Assembly: GCA_037957365.1 (NCBI GenBank)
Contig: JARHVA010000398.1
Location: 1,848,001 to 1,912,000 of the forward strand
Reading direction: 5' to 3'
DNA from: Torreya grandis
Lineage: Eukaryota; Streptophyta; Pinopsida; Cupressales; Taxaceae
Length of the DNA stretch: 64,000 nucleotides
This document shows positions 20,810-32,699 of the stretch, in pieces. The translations under genes were made by a program, and so were the position numbers. The notes under the pieces were generated by a model. That model did not search any database and was not told the DNA's origin. It worked only from the letters and a program-made list of their open reading frames with translations. Each line of letters starts with the position of its first letter. The first letter of the stretch is position 1.

Positions 20810-22501
20810 CTATCTAACTATGATACAGTTAACCAGGTATATTTGCGTACCTCCTGGATCAAAGGGAAAATTTTTGAATTTTCCTTCATAGCAAGGAGAC
20901 TTATGATGCCAGACAAGTGGTTGAATGGGATGGAGCTCTGGTGACTTGCTCTTCTTGTTTGCCACCTTAATTGACTTGCATCTGAGTGAATCAGAGTCAA
21001 ACATGCTCCCAACAGATACGTACTCCTCTTGTTCTTGGAAGTTTGTCGAATGCTGGTTCTTCATGTTATCGTGTCTCATCAAGAAATTGATGGCTGTTGG
21101 CTCATCACCATAAGCCTTTTGATATACGTCATTGTTTGGCTTATCTCCTTCTACCTCATGCTCGGGTTCCATTGCATGATTATCCTCCTTGATGACTTCA
21201 AAAATATCATCTTCAGATTTACTAACCTCTTGAAAGGATAATCTTGATGGTTTGCAACAATTTTGCATATTTATTTGAGTCTCAATGCTGCCTTCTTCAC
21301 TTGTAGCCAGCTCACAGCCTCTTTGAAGAATAGTGTAACCTACCCCAATGACTTCAAATAAGTCATTCAAAACATGATAAAAAATTATCTCTTCCTCATC
21401 AGAGATAGAGGCAAAAGCTTGTGACTTGTCCTCTGGTTCATCAAAGGGTGTACCTATGGTGATCTCCTTCTCATATGCACTCATGAAATATTCTTGACTA
21501 GCCATGAATTGAGCACACTCCTCTTTACTTGCTTCCTCCAAAAAATATTTCTCTTTGAAAAGGGATGAAGTCGAAGAATGATGGTTATACATATGCGAAA
21601 AAGGAGATAATTCTTGAGCTAGAATCGAATGATTCTCCTCTTTCCATTTGGCCATCACTTCATCTATATTAGATGTGGCTTGATAGCTCTCTTGGAGGGG
21701 TGTAGATGGGGTGTGTTCAAATGTAGGATCTTCTTCTTGATCATCATCATGAGTAAGAGCAGCCTCAACTTCTTCAAGGTTTTGAGCAAAACTTTTCTCT
21801 TCTTCTCTTCTGCGCCATGATTCCATTGTTTGTTTCCAACTCATGACCTTAGGTTTAGAACTTTTCCCTTGGAAAGAGTCAGCAATTTTATCTTCTTTTG
21901 GGTTCCCAACTGGTTCATGATTTTCCTTCTTCCAACTTGGAATCTTGACATCATGCTGAGAGACTTGAGGATTGGTATAAGAGGTATCTTTTGGCATAGG
22001 CTCCCTTCTAAGGTCTGCAAGCTCTATCTCTCTTTCACTAAGCAATCTCAAATTTTCCTCTCATTTCTCAATTTGCTTAGCTAGATTTTCTTGAAAGAGT
22101 CTTTCTTGGAGCTCATAGGAATCATCAAATAAGTGGGGAGTGCATGAAGGTTGCCATGAAAAACAAGAAGATTTTTGAGGAAGGGTAGGAGGGACTTGAA
22201 AGGGACTAGCCTCATTTTGTACCTCACACTCTTGGACAATGTCTTTCTCCTGCTTTCTGCCCCATGATTCCATTGTTTGTTTCCAACTCATGACCTTAGG
22301 TTTGGAACTTTTCCCTTGGGAAGACGGGGTTGCAAGGTGAGGGAGAAGTGAGGGTTTGGATTCCACTTCCCTTGCTGCCAACATAGATTGCTGCTTTTGA
22401 ATATTTGCCAATTCAATTTGTTTATCAAGATTAGCCTTAAAAGCCAAACTTACTATTTCAAAACTTTCCTCAACATGATTGGGGAAAGGATCTTGACATG
22501 C
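20810..22501 (-). pseudogene. ORF1 of the large element, acidic protein with internal duplication
   Basis: A single minus-strand frame is open from about 22501 to 20810 (roughly 560 codons), interrupted by one TGA near 22058 that looks like a CGA (Arg) decay. No ATG starts it clearly, so the start is uncertain. The protein is rich in Glu, Asp, Lys and Ser and predicts as largely disordered or helical. A 19-residue block QGKSSKPKVMSWKQTMESW occurs twice, about 148 residues apart. No Gag core, zinc knuckle or enzyme motif is seen. It is the first frame after the 5' LTR, where gag would normally be, so a Gag-like packaging role is one guess. Confidence 0.55.
21820..22320 (-). repeat. Direct duplication inside ORF1
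   Basis: A stretch of about 55 bp at 21820-21873 is repeated nearly exactly at 22265-22318, offset 445 bp. It encodes the repeated KSSKPKVMSWKQTMESW block. Flanks outside the block are only weakly alike. Confidence 0.8.
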
Positions 22502-23181
22502 TCAACTTGGCTCATGAGCGGGGGCTGCATATGTCTGATATGAAACTTGGGATAAAGGATTTGCAGGTTGATAGACTTGGTAAGGCTACCTCTCATGAAT
22601 ATTTAGATTCTCTTCCAAAGATGCTTAAAATTGCATTGTTTCTAACACCAACAATGGGAAGTTTCAGGAATGTGGGACTTGCAACCTGAAATGACCTCCA
22701 AATTTTAAAGAAGCTGGCTCTTCTTTATCTCAAGTGTATAATGAGGAAAGGGATAAGAATTAAATAGAAACACAAATGCAATGAAAGAAAATCTAACTAT
22801 GACGATGTGCCTGAATTTATTTTGACCCTTAATTCTAAGCACAGTGAAACTACCTTTAAGATTCTATTACATTAAAGAGCAAACAAGGCATGATCAATGT
22901 AAAAGATGAAAATAGATAGGATCAAAGGCTCAACGTTTAGATGATTTTGCAATAACATAGAAAATATCAACAAAGGCACATAACTCAGTCTTCTTATTTA
23001 TTTTCCAGTTACATAAAAGGCACAAAAACATGCACAGTTACACAAACTTTCTAACTCAAGAAAATAGAACAAAGGCAAATGACATTATTGGCTACAACAA
23101 GAAAGTCTAAAACTTCTTGATCATAATCTCTCGCAAAAAATTCTATCTATCTTCTGATCATCCTTTTGGCGACCTCTGTAC

Positions 23182-23193
23182 CCATATTTATAG
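23182..23193 (-). promoter_or_regulatory. TATA box in the right LTR
   Basis: CTATAAATATGG on the minus strand, identical to the site in the left LTR. Confidence 0.6.
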
Positions 23194-23366
23194 CATCAGA
23201 TTAGCTCTCGATTACCCACATGTTCCCAATCCAACGGTCTAATTGAACTCTAACTGAACTGGAAGTGTCTAAAAAAAGATATTTCTTGGATTTGAAACGT
23301 TCCATCTCCTTGCAGGTCATTGGATGAAATAGATACATAGGATGCTTCCCATTGTGAAACAGGCAA

Positions 23367-24145
23367 AGACACTTGGCGTGTTTCACTTATTATACTTGAA
23401 AACTTTCTCATTATTCAAAAGGCACCGGAAAATGACACTTGGTAGCTTTCGAGGCACGTATCGAAGACACATGGCACTTTCCACGTAACTTATACTCTTT
23501 ATATGTCTTTGCTCAGGGGCGTTCCGTCTTTGACATCTGTCACAGTCTGTTGCGTCAAAACTTTAACAACGTATAGAAAATGGGACCCACAACACTTCTC
23601 TCCTAAGCAGCTTTAAAAATGAGAATGGGGACAGGTGTCACTTTTTGAGTATTTTTAACAAATGACACATGGTAGCTTCTATTTTCTTCAGTTAGGGACA
23701 TGTGGCAGATTCCGTTGATATTTAGCTAGACTGTAAAAACATTTGGGACTCATTTTAGATTCATACAGATGGTGACACTTGGTGGCTTCTGCGAACTTTT
23801 AGAAACAAAACCTGGGTCCCACCATAGTCTTTATTTATTGATGAAACAAATTGAAGATATTTTAGATCTTGACACGTGGTGGCTTTTGATTTCTTCAGCT
23901 ATGGATATGTGGTGTCTTCTATTGATTTTAGAAAAACATATTGAAACCTTCTGCAATTACCACTTGGCGCTTTTCGCTTGATCCTGAGAAAATCTTATTG
24001 AAAGAAGCTTTTGAAACTCAAAAGAAATTTGAAACACAGAGGCCAACACTTGTCATGCTCTATTGAGTTACCACGGGACACGTGTTATATTTCGAGCAAC
24101 TTACAAAGATTATAAAATGTGTTTCAGCTGCTGACACTTGGCAAC
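23367..24145. promoter_or_regulatory. G-box-like repeat array, right LTR
   Basis: The same 13 words as in the left LTR, near 23367, 23433, 23467, 23630, 23664, 23696, 23773, 23870, 23907, 23962, 24045, 24075 and 24130. GACACGTGG survives at 23870 and CACGTG at about 24078; others differ by transitions from the left copy. Confidence 0.65.
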
Positions 24146-24309
24146 CTCCACACGACTTTGATACTTAAACAAAATTTAGGCAAAAGAAACTCATGCCTGG
24201 GCTCTGTGTCAAAAAAATTACTGCCTCAAAAGTGAAATGTGTAGGGACAAAACTTGGAGCACACAACTGAAAATCAAAAAATGAAAAATGTAGTGTTTTT
24301 TACTCTACA

Positions 24310-25090
24310 ATAACTATCCTTGAGCTTGTTGGATAACTTACTTAACTATAAGAGTTTATTTATATGTGCCTACACAATACCCACCTACTTGTAATAATGT
24401 AATCATAAACCCACTACTAACATTAAATATTCAGACAAAATTGTGCACCATAAACATTAAATGTTCATTACATATCCAATGCATCTTAACTCATCACAAC
24501 ATAAGGCATGATGGTGAAACACATCACAAAGTGACATTAAATGAAACTAAAATAACCTTCCATCATTTAAAGCAACTAAATACAAAAGGTTAAGAAATAC
24601 AATGACTCCTTTATCCATAACACGTAATAATAATAAGTGTGCCTATAACAAACTACACACAAGATAAATTGCACATAAATCACAACACTTCACAACCAAA
24701 GGATGCACAAAATACTCCTTATGTAATGATCCTCATATTTACACTATTGCACACCAAAATCTTGCATAAGATTTCCCAATATTCACAATGCAAATCTGAT
24801 CCCTATAACTCTTTCACATCATAAGACTTCACTCTTTATTATCACTACATGGACATTCTAAACTTCCACAAAAAAAAAAAAAAAAAATATTAAAAATTAA
24901 CTTGCTCAAAGCTTCAAAATAAGATCCAAACTAACCCTTATTATGTGAACCATAAAATTTACATAATAAAATAGACAAAAAATGTGCGCATATAAAGGTG
25001 GTGCAAAATAACACAAAGAACTTGTGCACAACTTATGACTTGTGTAAAACTACCAAGTGCTTATTTTATAACTAAATGTTTTTTTATTGA
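24310..25090. other. No recognisable gene
   Basis: It begins with the right target duplication ATAAC and continues as AT-rich sequence with a poly-A run (about 24871-24887). It could include the 3' LTR of the minus-strand Ty3 element that follows, but I found no matching second copy. Confidence 0.4.
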
Positions 25091-25849
25091 TGTAGGACTA
25101 CAAGTGAACATGGATGCTTTTACATCATACACATTGGGTAATAATAAAATATGAGTTCTTGCTCATGTGCCTTCTAAAATCTCTACTAAAGTATTTCTTA
25201 TTTTTCAACTTTTTATGAGATTATCCATGTCACATCCTCAATTTATTAGTCCTTCCACTGAACCATGTATTATTTATAATTTTTCATATGTCTACTTTCT
25301 GATTTTGAAATCAATCACCCTTTTTACTCTTCATGCAATTTCGTAGGCATCTGAGTTGTCCAATCAAATTATTCAAAATCTAAGTTTGAATTCAGTACTC
25401 TACCTTTCATGATATAGATACAAATACACTAGATTGAAAATAGGTGATATGTATATTCCTTTAGATAATTTTATATTGTATGCATTTGTCACAAATGTTT
25501 ACCATAATTTTCATGGCCCAACTTTTTTCCACTTAAACTTGTTATAAGTTCCATTTAGAAATATTTATTTTCTCAATTGTGCTAAGACTAAGTCTCCCAC
25601 CTTATATTCCACTTCTCTCTTTGAAATTTGCATGTTACTTGTACTGTGCAATGCTTATTTCCAATTTTTCATGTATTTGATGATGTAAGTCACACATATT
25701 GAAAAAAATATTTTGCTTCAACACTTTACCTTTGTCCATTTATGATTTCATGTAATTCTATGACTCCTCTTGGACTTGACCCATAAACAATAAAAAATGA
25801 TGTTTTTCCAGTACTCATTTCAGCTAAATAGTTATAATCAAATCCATTT

Positions 25850-26560
25850 GTGCTATAACTAAATACCATGGTCCTCGATTTCCTTAAATCAAACATTGAA
25901 ACAAGTTAACAAGACTTCTATTGATTACCTCCATCTATCCATCCCATTGAAGATGATATTCTAAACTGAACTATATCTTTATGGTCAAATTATTCCATAA
26001 TGTTCTCCATAAATTTTTAACAAATTTCACATATATATTTGATATTGTGTTGCATAGTAATCCATGTAACCTTACAAATTCACCAAAAAATAAGTTAGTA
26101 ATGCGTGTCGCATCACTAGTCTTCTCATAAGAAAAAAAGTGCTATCTCCAAAAATCTATCCATAATTAAAAATATGGATTTGTGTCCTCTATGTGTTATA
26201 GGAAATCTTAAAACAAAATCCATGATAATATCTTCCCTCAATTCATCTCAGATTTTTAATGGTTGATACAACCCTACATTTTGACTTTTCCCTTTTGCTA
26301 ATTGCCAAACTTTACACTTATACACATACTTACGCACATTAAATCTCATTTTTAGCCATAAATAATTCTCAACCAATGGAACACATGTTTTTCATAACCA
26401 AAATGATTTGATAAACCTCCATTATGTTTCTCCATAATTATTTTTTTCTGCATTAAACCCCTTTGTATACATAATTACCCTCCTCCAAATAATAATCCTT
26501 GCATGAGATAATTTAACCATGGTGTTTTGTCAGCATTCACTAGTTTTACACATGATTTTC
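25850..26560 (-). pseudogene. Ty3/gypsy integrase remnant (minus element)
   Basis: In broken frames the minus strand reads MEKHNGGLSNHFG, the usual GGL-HFG block before the zinc-binding region, then QLAKGKSQN-GLYQPL and DIIMDFVLRFPITHRGHKSIF. The last is the start of the Ty3 catalytic core with its first Asp. Many stops; no function is possible. Confidence 0.8.
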
Positions 26561-26699
26561 ATGATTCTTTGAAATCTTCATCTTATTTATACATATCTTT
26601 CATAGACTCAAATCCTATGACTTTCATTCATGTCTCGTTCAACAAGAGAACTCTTTTACTCAACACATCTAAAACTCTGTTTGACTTATCACTCCTATG

Positions 26700-27320
26700 T
26701 TTTAACATAACCGCTTAACTCTACAAGAATTCAACCCACTTCATATGTCTTTGATTCGATTTTTTTTGAATACTTATGGATTGCATTGCTTAGTGATTTG
26801 AAAATAACACACCTCTTTAGGCAATAAATAATGCTTCCACTTCTTGAGTGCTTGCATAATGGCATAAAACTCATGATTATATATTGAATATTTCTTCTTT
26901 GCATCATTAAGCTTCTCATTTAAGAGATATAGGTATACCTAATTGATTCATCATTACTCCTATTTTTTCACCACTCACATCAAAATTTACTTTAAATACA
27001 TTATTGAAATAAAGTAATGCTATTACTAGTTATTTAATCACTTTTTTCTTCAATAGTTGGAAACCAACTTTTGCTTATATGCTCCATAAATACTCTTTTT
27101 ATCTTTATGCATCACCTCGATGATTATTGTGCATGTCCCACTAAAATCCCTAATGAAATTCTTGAAAAATGAAAATTTAGTGCTTCAAATGTGCTCCTAG
27201 GTGATAACCACCCAAGTATATCTCACACATTTTCTAATTCCATAATCAAACCTTCTCAAGATATTTCAAAACCCAAGTATATTAACTCCTCTTTCGTGAA
27301 GCTACATTTCTTCAAATTTA
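26700..27320 (-). pseudogene. Ty3/gypsy RNase H remnant (minus element)
   Basis: Recognisable blocks are an LGFEIS-EGL segment and ILGWLSPRSTFEA just after RT, then FDVSGEKIGVMMNQ (first catalytic Asp), a Tyr/His/Glu-rich middle, and QKKSNQRHMKWVEFL, the classic end of Ty3 RNase H. Frames shift several times. Confidence 0.8.
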
Positions 27321-27329
27321 ATAGAAACC

Positions 27330-27740
27330 TTTCATCTCACAACCACTACAACACTTATCTCAAATGTACTAATTGTTATTCTTCTATTTTGTTAAAAATA
27401 AATATGTCATCAAGATACTATGATAAATTTACCCAACAATGGTTTCAACGCTTCATTCATGAGTCTCATAAATATACTTTTATGTGTTACTCAATCTAAA
27501 TGGCACAACTAACCATTTGTACAATCATTCCTTCATTATGAATGCAATATTTCATTCATCACCTTCTCTTATGCAAATATAGTGATATCCACTCTTCAAG
27601 TTAATATTATTGAAGTATTGCATTCCACTTAAGCAATCCATACAATCATCCATGCATGGTAATGGAAAGTTTTACTTGATAGTAATATTATTGATGGATT
27701 TAGAATTAGTGAAAAATCCTCCATTCTCCACCTTTTTTAG
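27330..27740 (-). pseudogene. Ty3/gypsy reverse transcriptase remnant (minus element)
   Basis: Blocks in order: GGEWRIF, NNINLKSGYHYICIREGDE, a WLVVPFRLSN block matching the usual MPFGLSNAP, and YLDDIFIFNKIEE. The catalytic YLDD at 27406-27417 is still intact although stops surround it. Confidence 0.85.
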
Positions 27741-28999
27741 GTGTTAACAATATAATAACTGCACACAAGCTTAAATTTATCTTGTCAAATATTTACCCAA
27801 TAACACTTGAACTTATATTTTTACATTTGAATTGTTATTAGTTTTCAATATACATGTCTCTTTATTCAGTAACTCAAAACTATAATAAAATGCATGCAAT
27901 GACTTCTACTTTGCATAGATGGAAATCCATTTAGTATATCACTTGAAATAATCTCTATAAACTCACTCAATATCTCCTTTACTTTACACGCAAGTATTTA
28001 TTTTGTTGTGCTTGCACTTATAACTTGCACAGACTTTGTTATCAATGCATAACATGTGCTTTATTTCACTTCTTTCAAGAGCTATTTCTCTAATTCATGA
28101 ATATTCTTGAACCTTTGCCCAATTATTCACTCTTATTCTTCAAAGGATTTAAAGTGTGTTCTAATACATCATCAATGTGTAGGTGTTTACATGAACATTA
28201 GGCTACACCCTCCTATCAAATTACCAAGTTCTCTCAAGGAAAACATGTAAAATGTCTATGGGCATTATATCACGCAAAAAATCATCCTAATTTGAATCAA
28301 TCTAAAAACTTACAATACATTGCTCATTCACTATAATTTGATGTCCTTTCAACAAAAAATAAAATATGTATGGCTTTGGATGTACAATCCTCTTTAGATA
28401 AATATTTTAAACCATATTTTTCAAAATAATTATTAGTAATGATCAACAATAAACTTACAATACTTACCTTTAAATTTGTAAATGTTTATGAGTATATTCT
28501 TCTTCTACACTATACTATTCTTCTCTTTTATACTATTCTTCTCTTTTTCAATTTCAACATTACCCCCTTCATCATGAGAGATTCTCCAATTTCTAGTCCA
28601 TTTGTGTTATAAATAGATGCAGTCATTTCTTAATATTATTGTGTGATATGTGCATTCACATCATTTCTCGTACCACCTTTATTGTGAATATGTTGATACT
28701 CAATTGATCTATCTAGTTTCACTACATGTAAAACATTTACTAATTAATCTTCATCCTCTACCTCATCCATATGGTCCTCTACCTCTGGTAAGCTAGTGTC
28801 TACTACTTCAAACATTTGTATCATTATGCTGAGATGTATTAGCTTCTCCTTCTTGTGAAGAGTGATCAAGGCCACTACTTCCTTATCTCACAAGAGTAAA
28901 AAAAACTCCTTTCCTCACACTATGCATTGTTATCTATAATAAAACTTCTCCTCTATAATTAATGCACAACAACAGGATTCTTAAAAATATCACAACTAG

Positions 29000-29450
29000 A
29001 TCATATCACATTCATCTTGAATGGAAATTCATAACCCATTCAATTACCTTTAGATATGCTCAGTGTTATCTTCAATATGAGCCACTATGACGATGAGTCT
29101 ATAAAAATATTTGGTGTAATATTTCATATTTAACTCCATTTATTGAAAATTATAACTTCTCAAACAATGTTAATTGGTAATCAAAAAGTATAAATTTAGC
29201 CTTAGACTTTTCAACCAATTAATCCCAAGTCTTGATCTTGTCTTACCTCTAATAACTATTTCTACTTTCACATGCTCCCACTATAAGGATGTGTGACCCT
29301 TCAACTTTGCACATGAAAATTTGACCTTCTTAGGATCTTCCATAGTTTCATTCTAAAATTATTTATCTAAATCAATGATCCAATCAATAAGTTCTTTAGG
29401 ACTCAGATTCCCTAAATAACTAAAATGGTCCAAATTCAACTTACTAGTCA
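29000..29450 (-). pseudogene. Ty3/gypsy Gag remnant (minus element)
   Basis: The minus strand reads SPKELIDWIIDLDK, then MEDPKKVKFSCAKLKGHTSL-WEHV and, after a frame change, YYTKYFYRLIVIVAHIEDNTEHI. This matches the well-known Gag core of plant Ty3/gypsy elements (EDPKKVKFA-KLKG-A-LWW, then HIEDTPE). Confidence 0.8.
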
Positions 29451-29499
29451 TCCTCACAATTGCACATAAGAATCTATCTTTAGGTTCATTAAATTTCAC

Positions 29500-32200
29500 T
29501 TTCATACCCTATTGTATATAACTAAATTTGGTAGTAGACACTTTGTAAACATAAAATTTGACATACTTGGACATACTTTGACAATGCAAGTACATTTGAC
29601 TCTTGAGCACACTTTCTATCCATTTATTGGCTTGGTCACCTCTATTCACTAGATACACCTATTAAGGATAAGCTTAGTCTATACAGAAACATATAGGAAT
29701 CCTAGATATACCTTATTCATATCTTCAATCATTATTTTAGACTTTTAGGACACTACAAATAATCATGTATAGCATGGTTATTACAATGATCTACCTCTAT
29801 CGAGAGTGTCTAGGCACACTCAATGGCTATTTTTCAAATTGGGAAGTCTCCATTAGTCTGACCTAGACAAGTTTTATGGGATGGTCATAATTGGAAATTA
29901 ACAAAGAGTCATATATAAATATAAATCATTCCTAAGGTTATACTCACTTAACCATCATGATATGAATCCCTTGGAAACTTGAAGAATCAATTATCACTCA
30001 CTTGAGACATTATAAAAAATACATACACATCTTAAAACGTTCAAGGAGTAGTCCATAGAGCCAAGTTTGAATACATAAATTAAAAATTTCATGGTGCCAA
30101 GTGTCGAAGATCAAAACATTGCATTGCATTCTAGATTGTTCATGATGTTTCACATACTCACATAATGTTAGAGTAATGTCCATTGTAGACAATTATTTAT
30201 GGCACTCGTCTAAATTTTTTTGTTCACACCTAAACTAGTTAAAATATAGGGAGTGATATAAAATGAGTCCATGTTTTTATTTATTTAACAAACTTGGTTC
30301 ATGTATATGTTTTATTTAACATTTAACTAGTTTTTTGGAATTTGACTTATCCCTTACATTAGGCTTTCCAAGATATTATTTAGTTATGGATAACTTTCTA
30401 TTAATCCTATATATTTTTGCATTCCTATAGAATTAACATAAGGATGAGAGAGTGTGAAGAATAAAATGTTATTTTAGCTTGTATTACATTATTTAAAGTA
30501 ATAATATTTTCAATCTCTATTTCCTCATTCCTGAGTGTTTTTTTTTTGCAAGAGATTTTGTTGCGGTTTCATTTTCCTAGATTGATATTGAGGATCACTT
30601 GTGCCTCCTTCCAACTCTAATATGGTACCCATTAGTAGGTGAATGTGAGACCCAAACTACTTCATCACATGTAGCTACCATGTGGATAGAATTACGGTTT
30701 CTTTCTATTGCATAGTTGTTTTACATTGTTTCATGGTTATTCTCTTTTTATATTTTTAGCATTAAGAGGAAACCAAATATGGTTTGGAAAGTATTTGTGA
30801 TATTTTTAGGTTAGGAATGATAAAAACTTATAGGATATATATTCCTTCAGTTTGTAGTAGAATGGGTTTGTCAGATGGTAATAAAATGGGTTTGATTTCT
30901 GCATAGTTGATAGTATATTATTGAGTATTTTGATCTTAAGAAGGATTGTAATAGATTTATTTACTCAAATTATATGCATCTATATTTATGAACAATATTT
31001 TCATTATTATGAATAAGAATGAAGTAGAATTAATCAAATATTGAATCTGATTTCCTTATGTGTTATTCTGAGTTATGAAACTTTGCATATAAGAAGGCAT
31101 GTTGTGTTTAATTCACTCATTATAAGCCTTGTTAGTATTTGAATAGATCTATTTTTTATGAAAATATATTCACATAAGTTAAATATATCTGATTTAAATC
31201 TAGATGTGTAAAACCTCTATCTGTCTATAAGTTTTGATAAGTTTTCCCTTAGATCACAGGGATATCCCTATAATTAGCATGTTCTAATGAAACCTAGGAA
31301 CCACTGCTAATAATGGTGCAGTGAGCATGAAACTCATCAAAAAAGGGGATGCTATGATTGCTGACTAATCAAAGAGGGGTATAAATCTAGTTAGATCAAA
31401 AGATTCATAATTTCATAAAAGAAAAAGCAAAAAGGAAAGGGTTTACTATGAAGTAAATCATACAAGAACATATATATGGTAAGACCTATGAGATATTTTG
31501 GTGTGAACTACCGAGGCTATTAGTCATGTGGTTGTCTAGATTGTAATTTCATTATTTTTATTTTAGAGCTATTGATGCTATTGCATGGATTGAAGAGAAG
31601 ATAAAGTGATTACAAAACCTATATACTAGTTGGATGCATGTGATTGATCACTGGGTAACTTTTAACTGTTGATGTATACTTTATGAAGTTTATAGTATAG
31701 GGGTATATGGCTTTCGATATGGTAAACTATCTATTTGTTAGAGGGATTAGAGGCAAAATTTTATAGCAAATTCCTTTACTGATCAAGATGTTGGCTATAG
31801 AAGAGGCCACGGTTCTTATTCCTTTTAGGATGGAGTAGTCACTTTAGGTGGCATGGGGATGTGTGTCACTAAAAGGTGAATGGTGAAGATATGATAAGGT
31901 AGAGATTGAACCTGAATTCAAAATATAGGATGAAGAGGAGAGGAATCATAAAAAGACTCTAGAATTAGAAAGAGAGTTGTGATAATAGAAAATATGAAAT
32001 AAATAGAGGGAGATCCAAGAAGCTATGAGTAGATTAGTAGAAGCATATAAGATTAGAGTGAGAATAGAGGAGAAGGTGAAGAGACATGATATAAGAGAAG
32101 AATCAATGAGTTTGGGTAGAGTGAAGAGAGAAAGAGAAAGTGATGAAGAATGAGTGAGTGAACATGAGGGAGAAAATGAGGTCAAAGTAGATCAGGTAGT
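29500..32200. other. Intervening AT-rich DNA, probably buried LTR remains
   Basis: This stretch lies between the start of the minus-strand Ty3 element and the start of the plus-strand one, so it should hold remnants of both 5' LTRs and leaders. I could not define either. A T-run at 30538-30548 and scattered short frames have no protein character. Confidence 0.35.
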
Positions 32201-32699
32201 TAAAAGCTTGTAGGATTATAGAGGAATATTCCCTAAAAGATAAGAAATATTTACATATAGTCACAGACATAACACATGTTCAAGTTTTGATAAATTCATT
32301 TTTGGAGGTACCAATCATTCACCATGGGAACACCATCCTTCAAGCCTATTTTTTTTCAAAATTTTAAAATTTTATATACCGCATTCGAAGACAAAGATTA
32401 GCATAGTCCTGTTACAAAAAAAATTCATAGGAGAATTGGTAAAATATAGGAGGAAGCACATTATGAAGTTGTTCGTAGTTTTTTAAAGTAGCAAAAGGAG
32501 AACATAAAAGCATTGTTATTAATAGAGGTAGATCCTATAATTATTGTGCAAGCTAAAAAGTTTATCAAAAAAACTAAAATATTATAAGAAGAAGAGGATG
32601 ATGAAGACACATTTGAATTTAATTTATCACCAATATCACCATTAGAAACACAACAGGTGATGCTATTGCAAAAATTGCCAACCAAATCGTAAAATATGT

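Larger units (their letters stand above)
9131..24309 (-). mobile_element. Large LTR retroelement lacking pol (LARD-like), interrupted by a copia element
   Basis: Two direct repeats of about 1.69 kb (9131-10821, 22616-24309) bound the element, with ATAAC at 9126-9130 and 24310-24314 as a perfect target duplication. Without the nested copia it is about 9.5 kb. The minus orientation is inferred from two reading frames on that strand and from a TATA box on the minus strand of each LTR. No aspartic protease, reverse transcriptase, RNase H or integrase motif is visible in the roughly 6.1 kb of interior, so it must have depended on enzymes from another element. That fits the class called large retrotransposon derivatives. 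The primer site and polypurine tract are not clear. Confidence 0.85.
22616..24309 (-). repeat. Right LTR (5' LTR) of the large element
   Basis: It aligns with 9131-10821 and ends TACTCTACA at the ATAAC duplication. At the inner edge the left copy's TGTTG corresponds to CAAAG here, so the LTR/interior junction has changed and the primer site cannot be read. The following minus-strand sequence begins TTTGGAAGAGAATC. Confidence 0.85.
25100..29500 (-). mobile_element. Decayed Ty3/gypsy retrotransposon
   Basis: Gag, RT, RNase H and integrase can be followed in that order on the minus strand, each riddled with stops and frameshifts. The order RT, RNase H, integrase identifies Ty3/gypsy. No LTR pair or target duplication could be found. 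It is far more decayed than the copia element. Confidence 0.85.
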
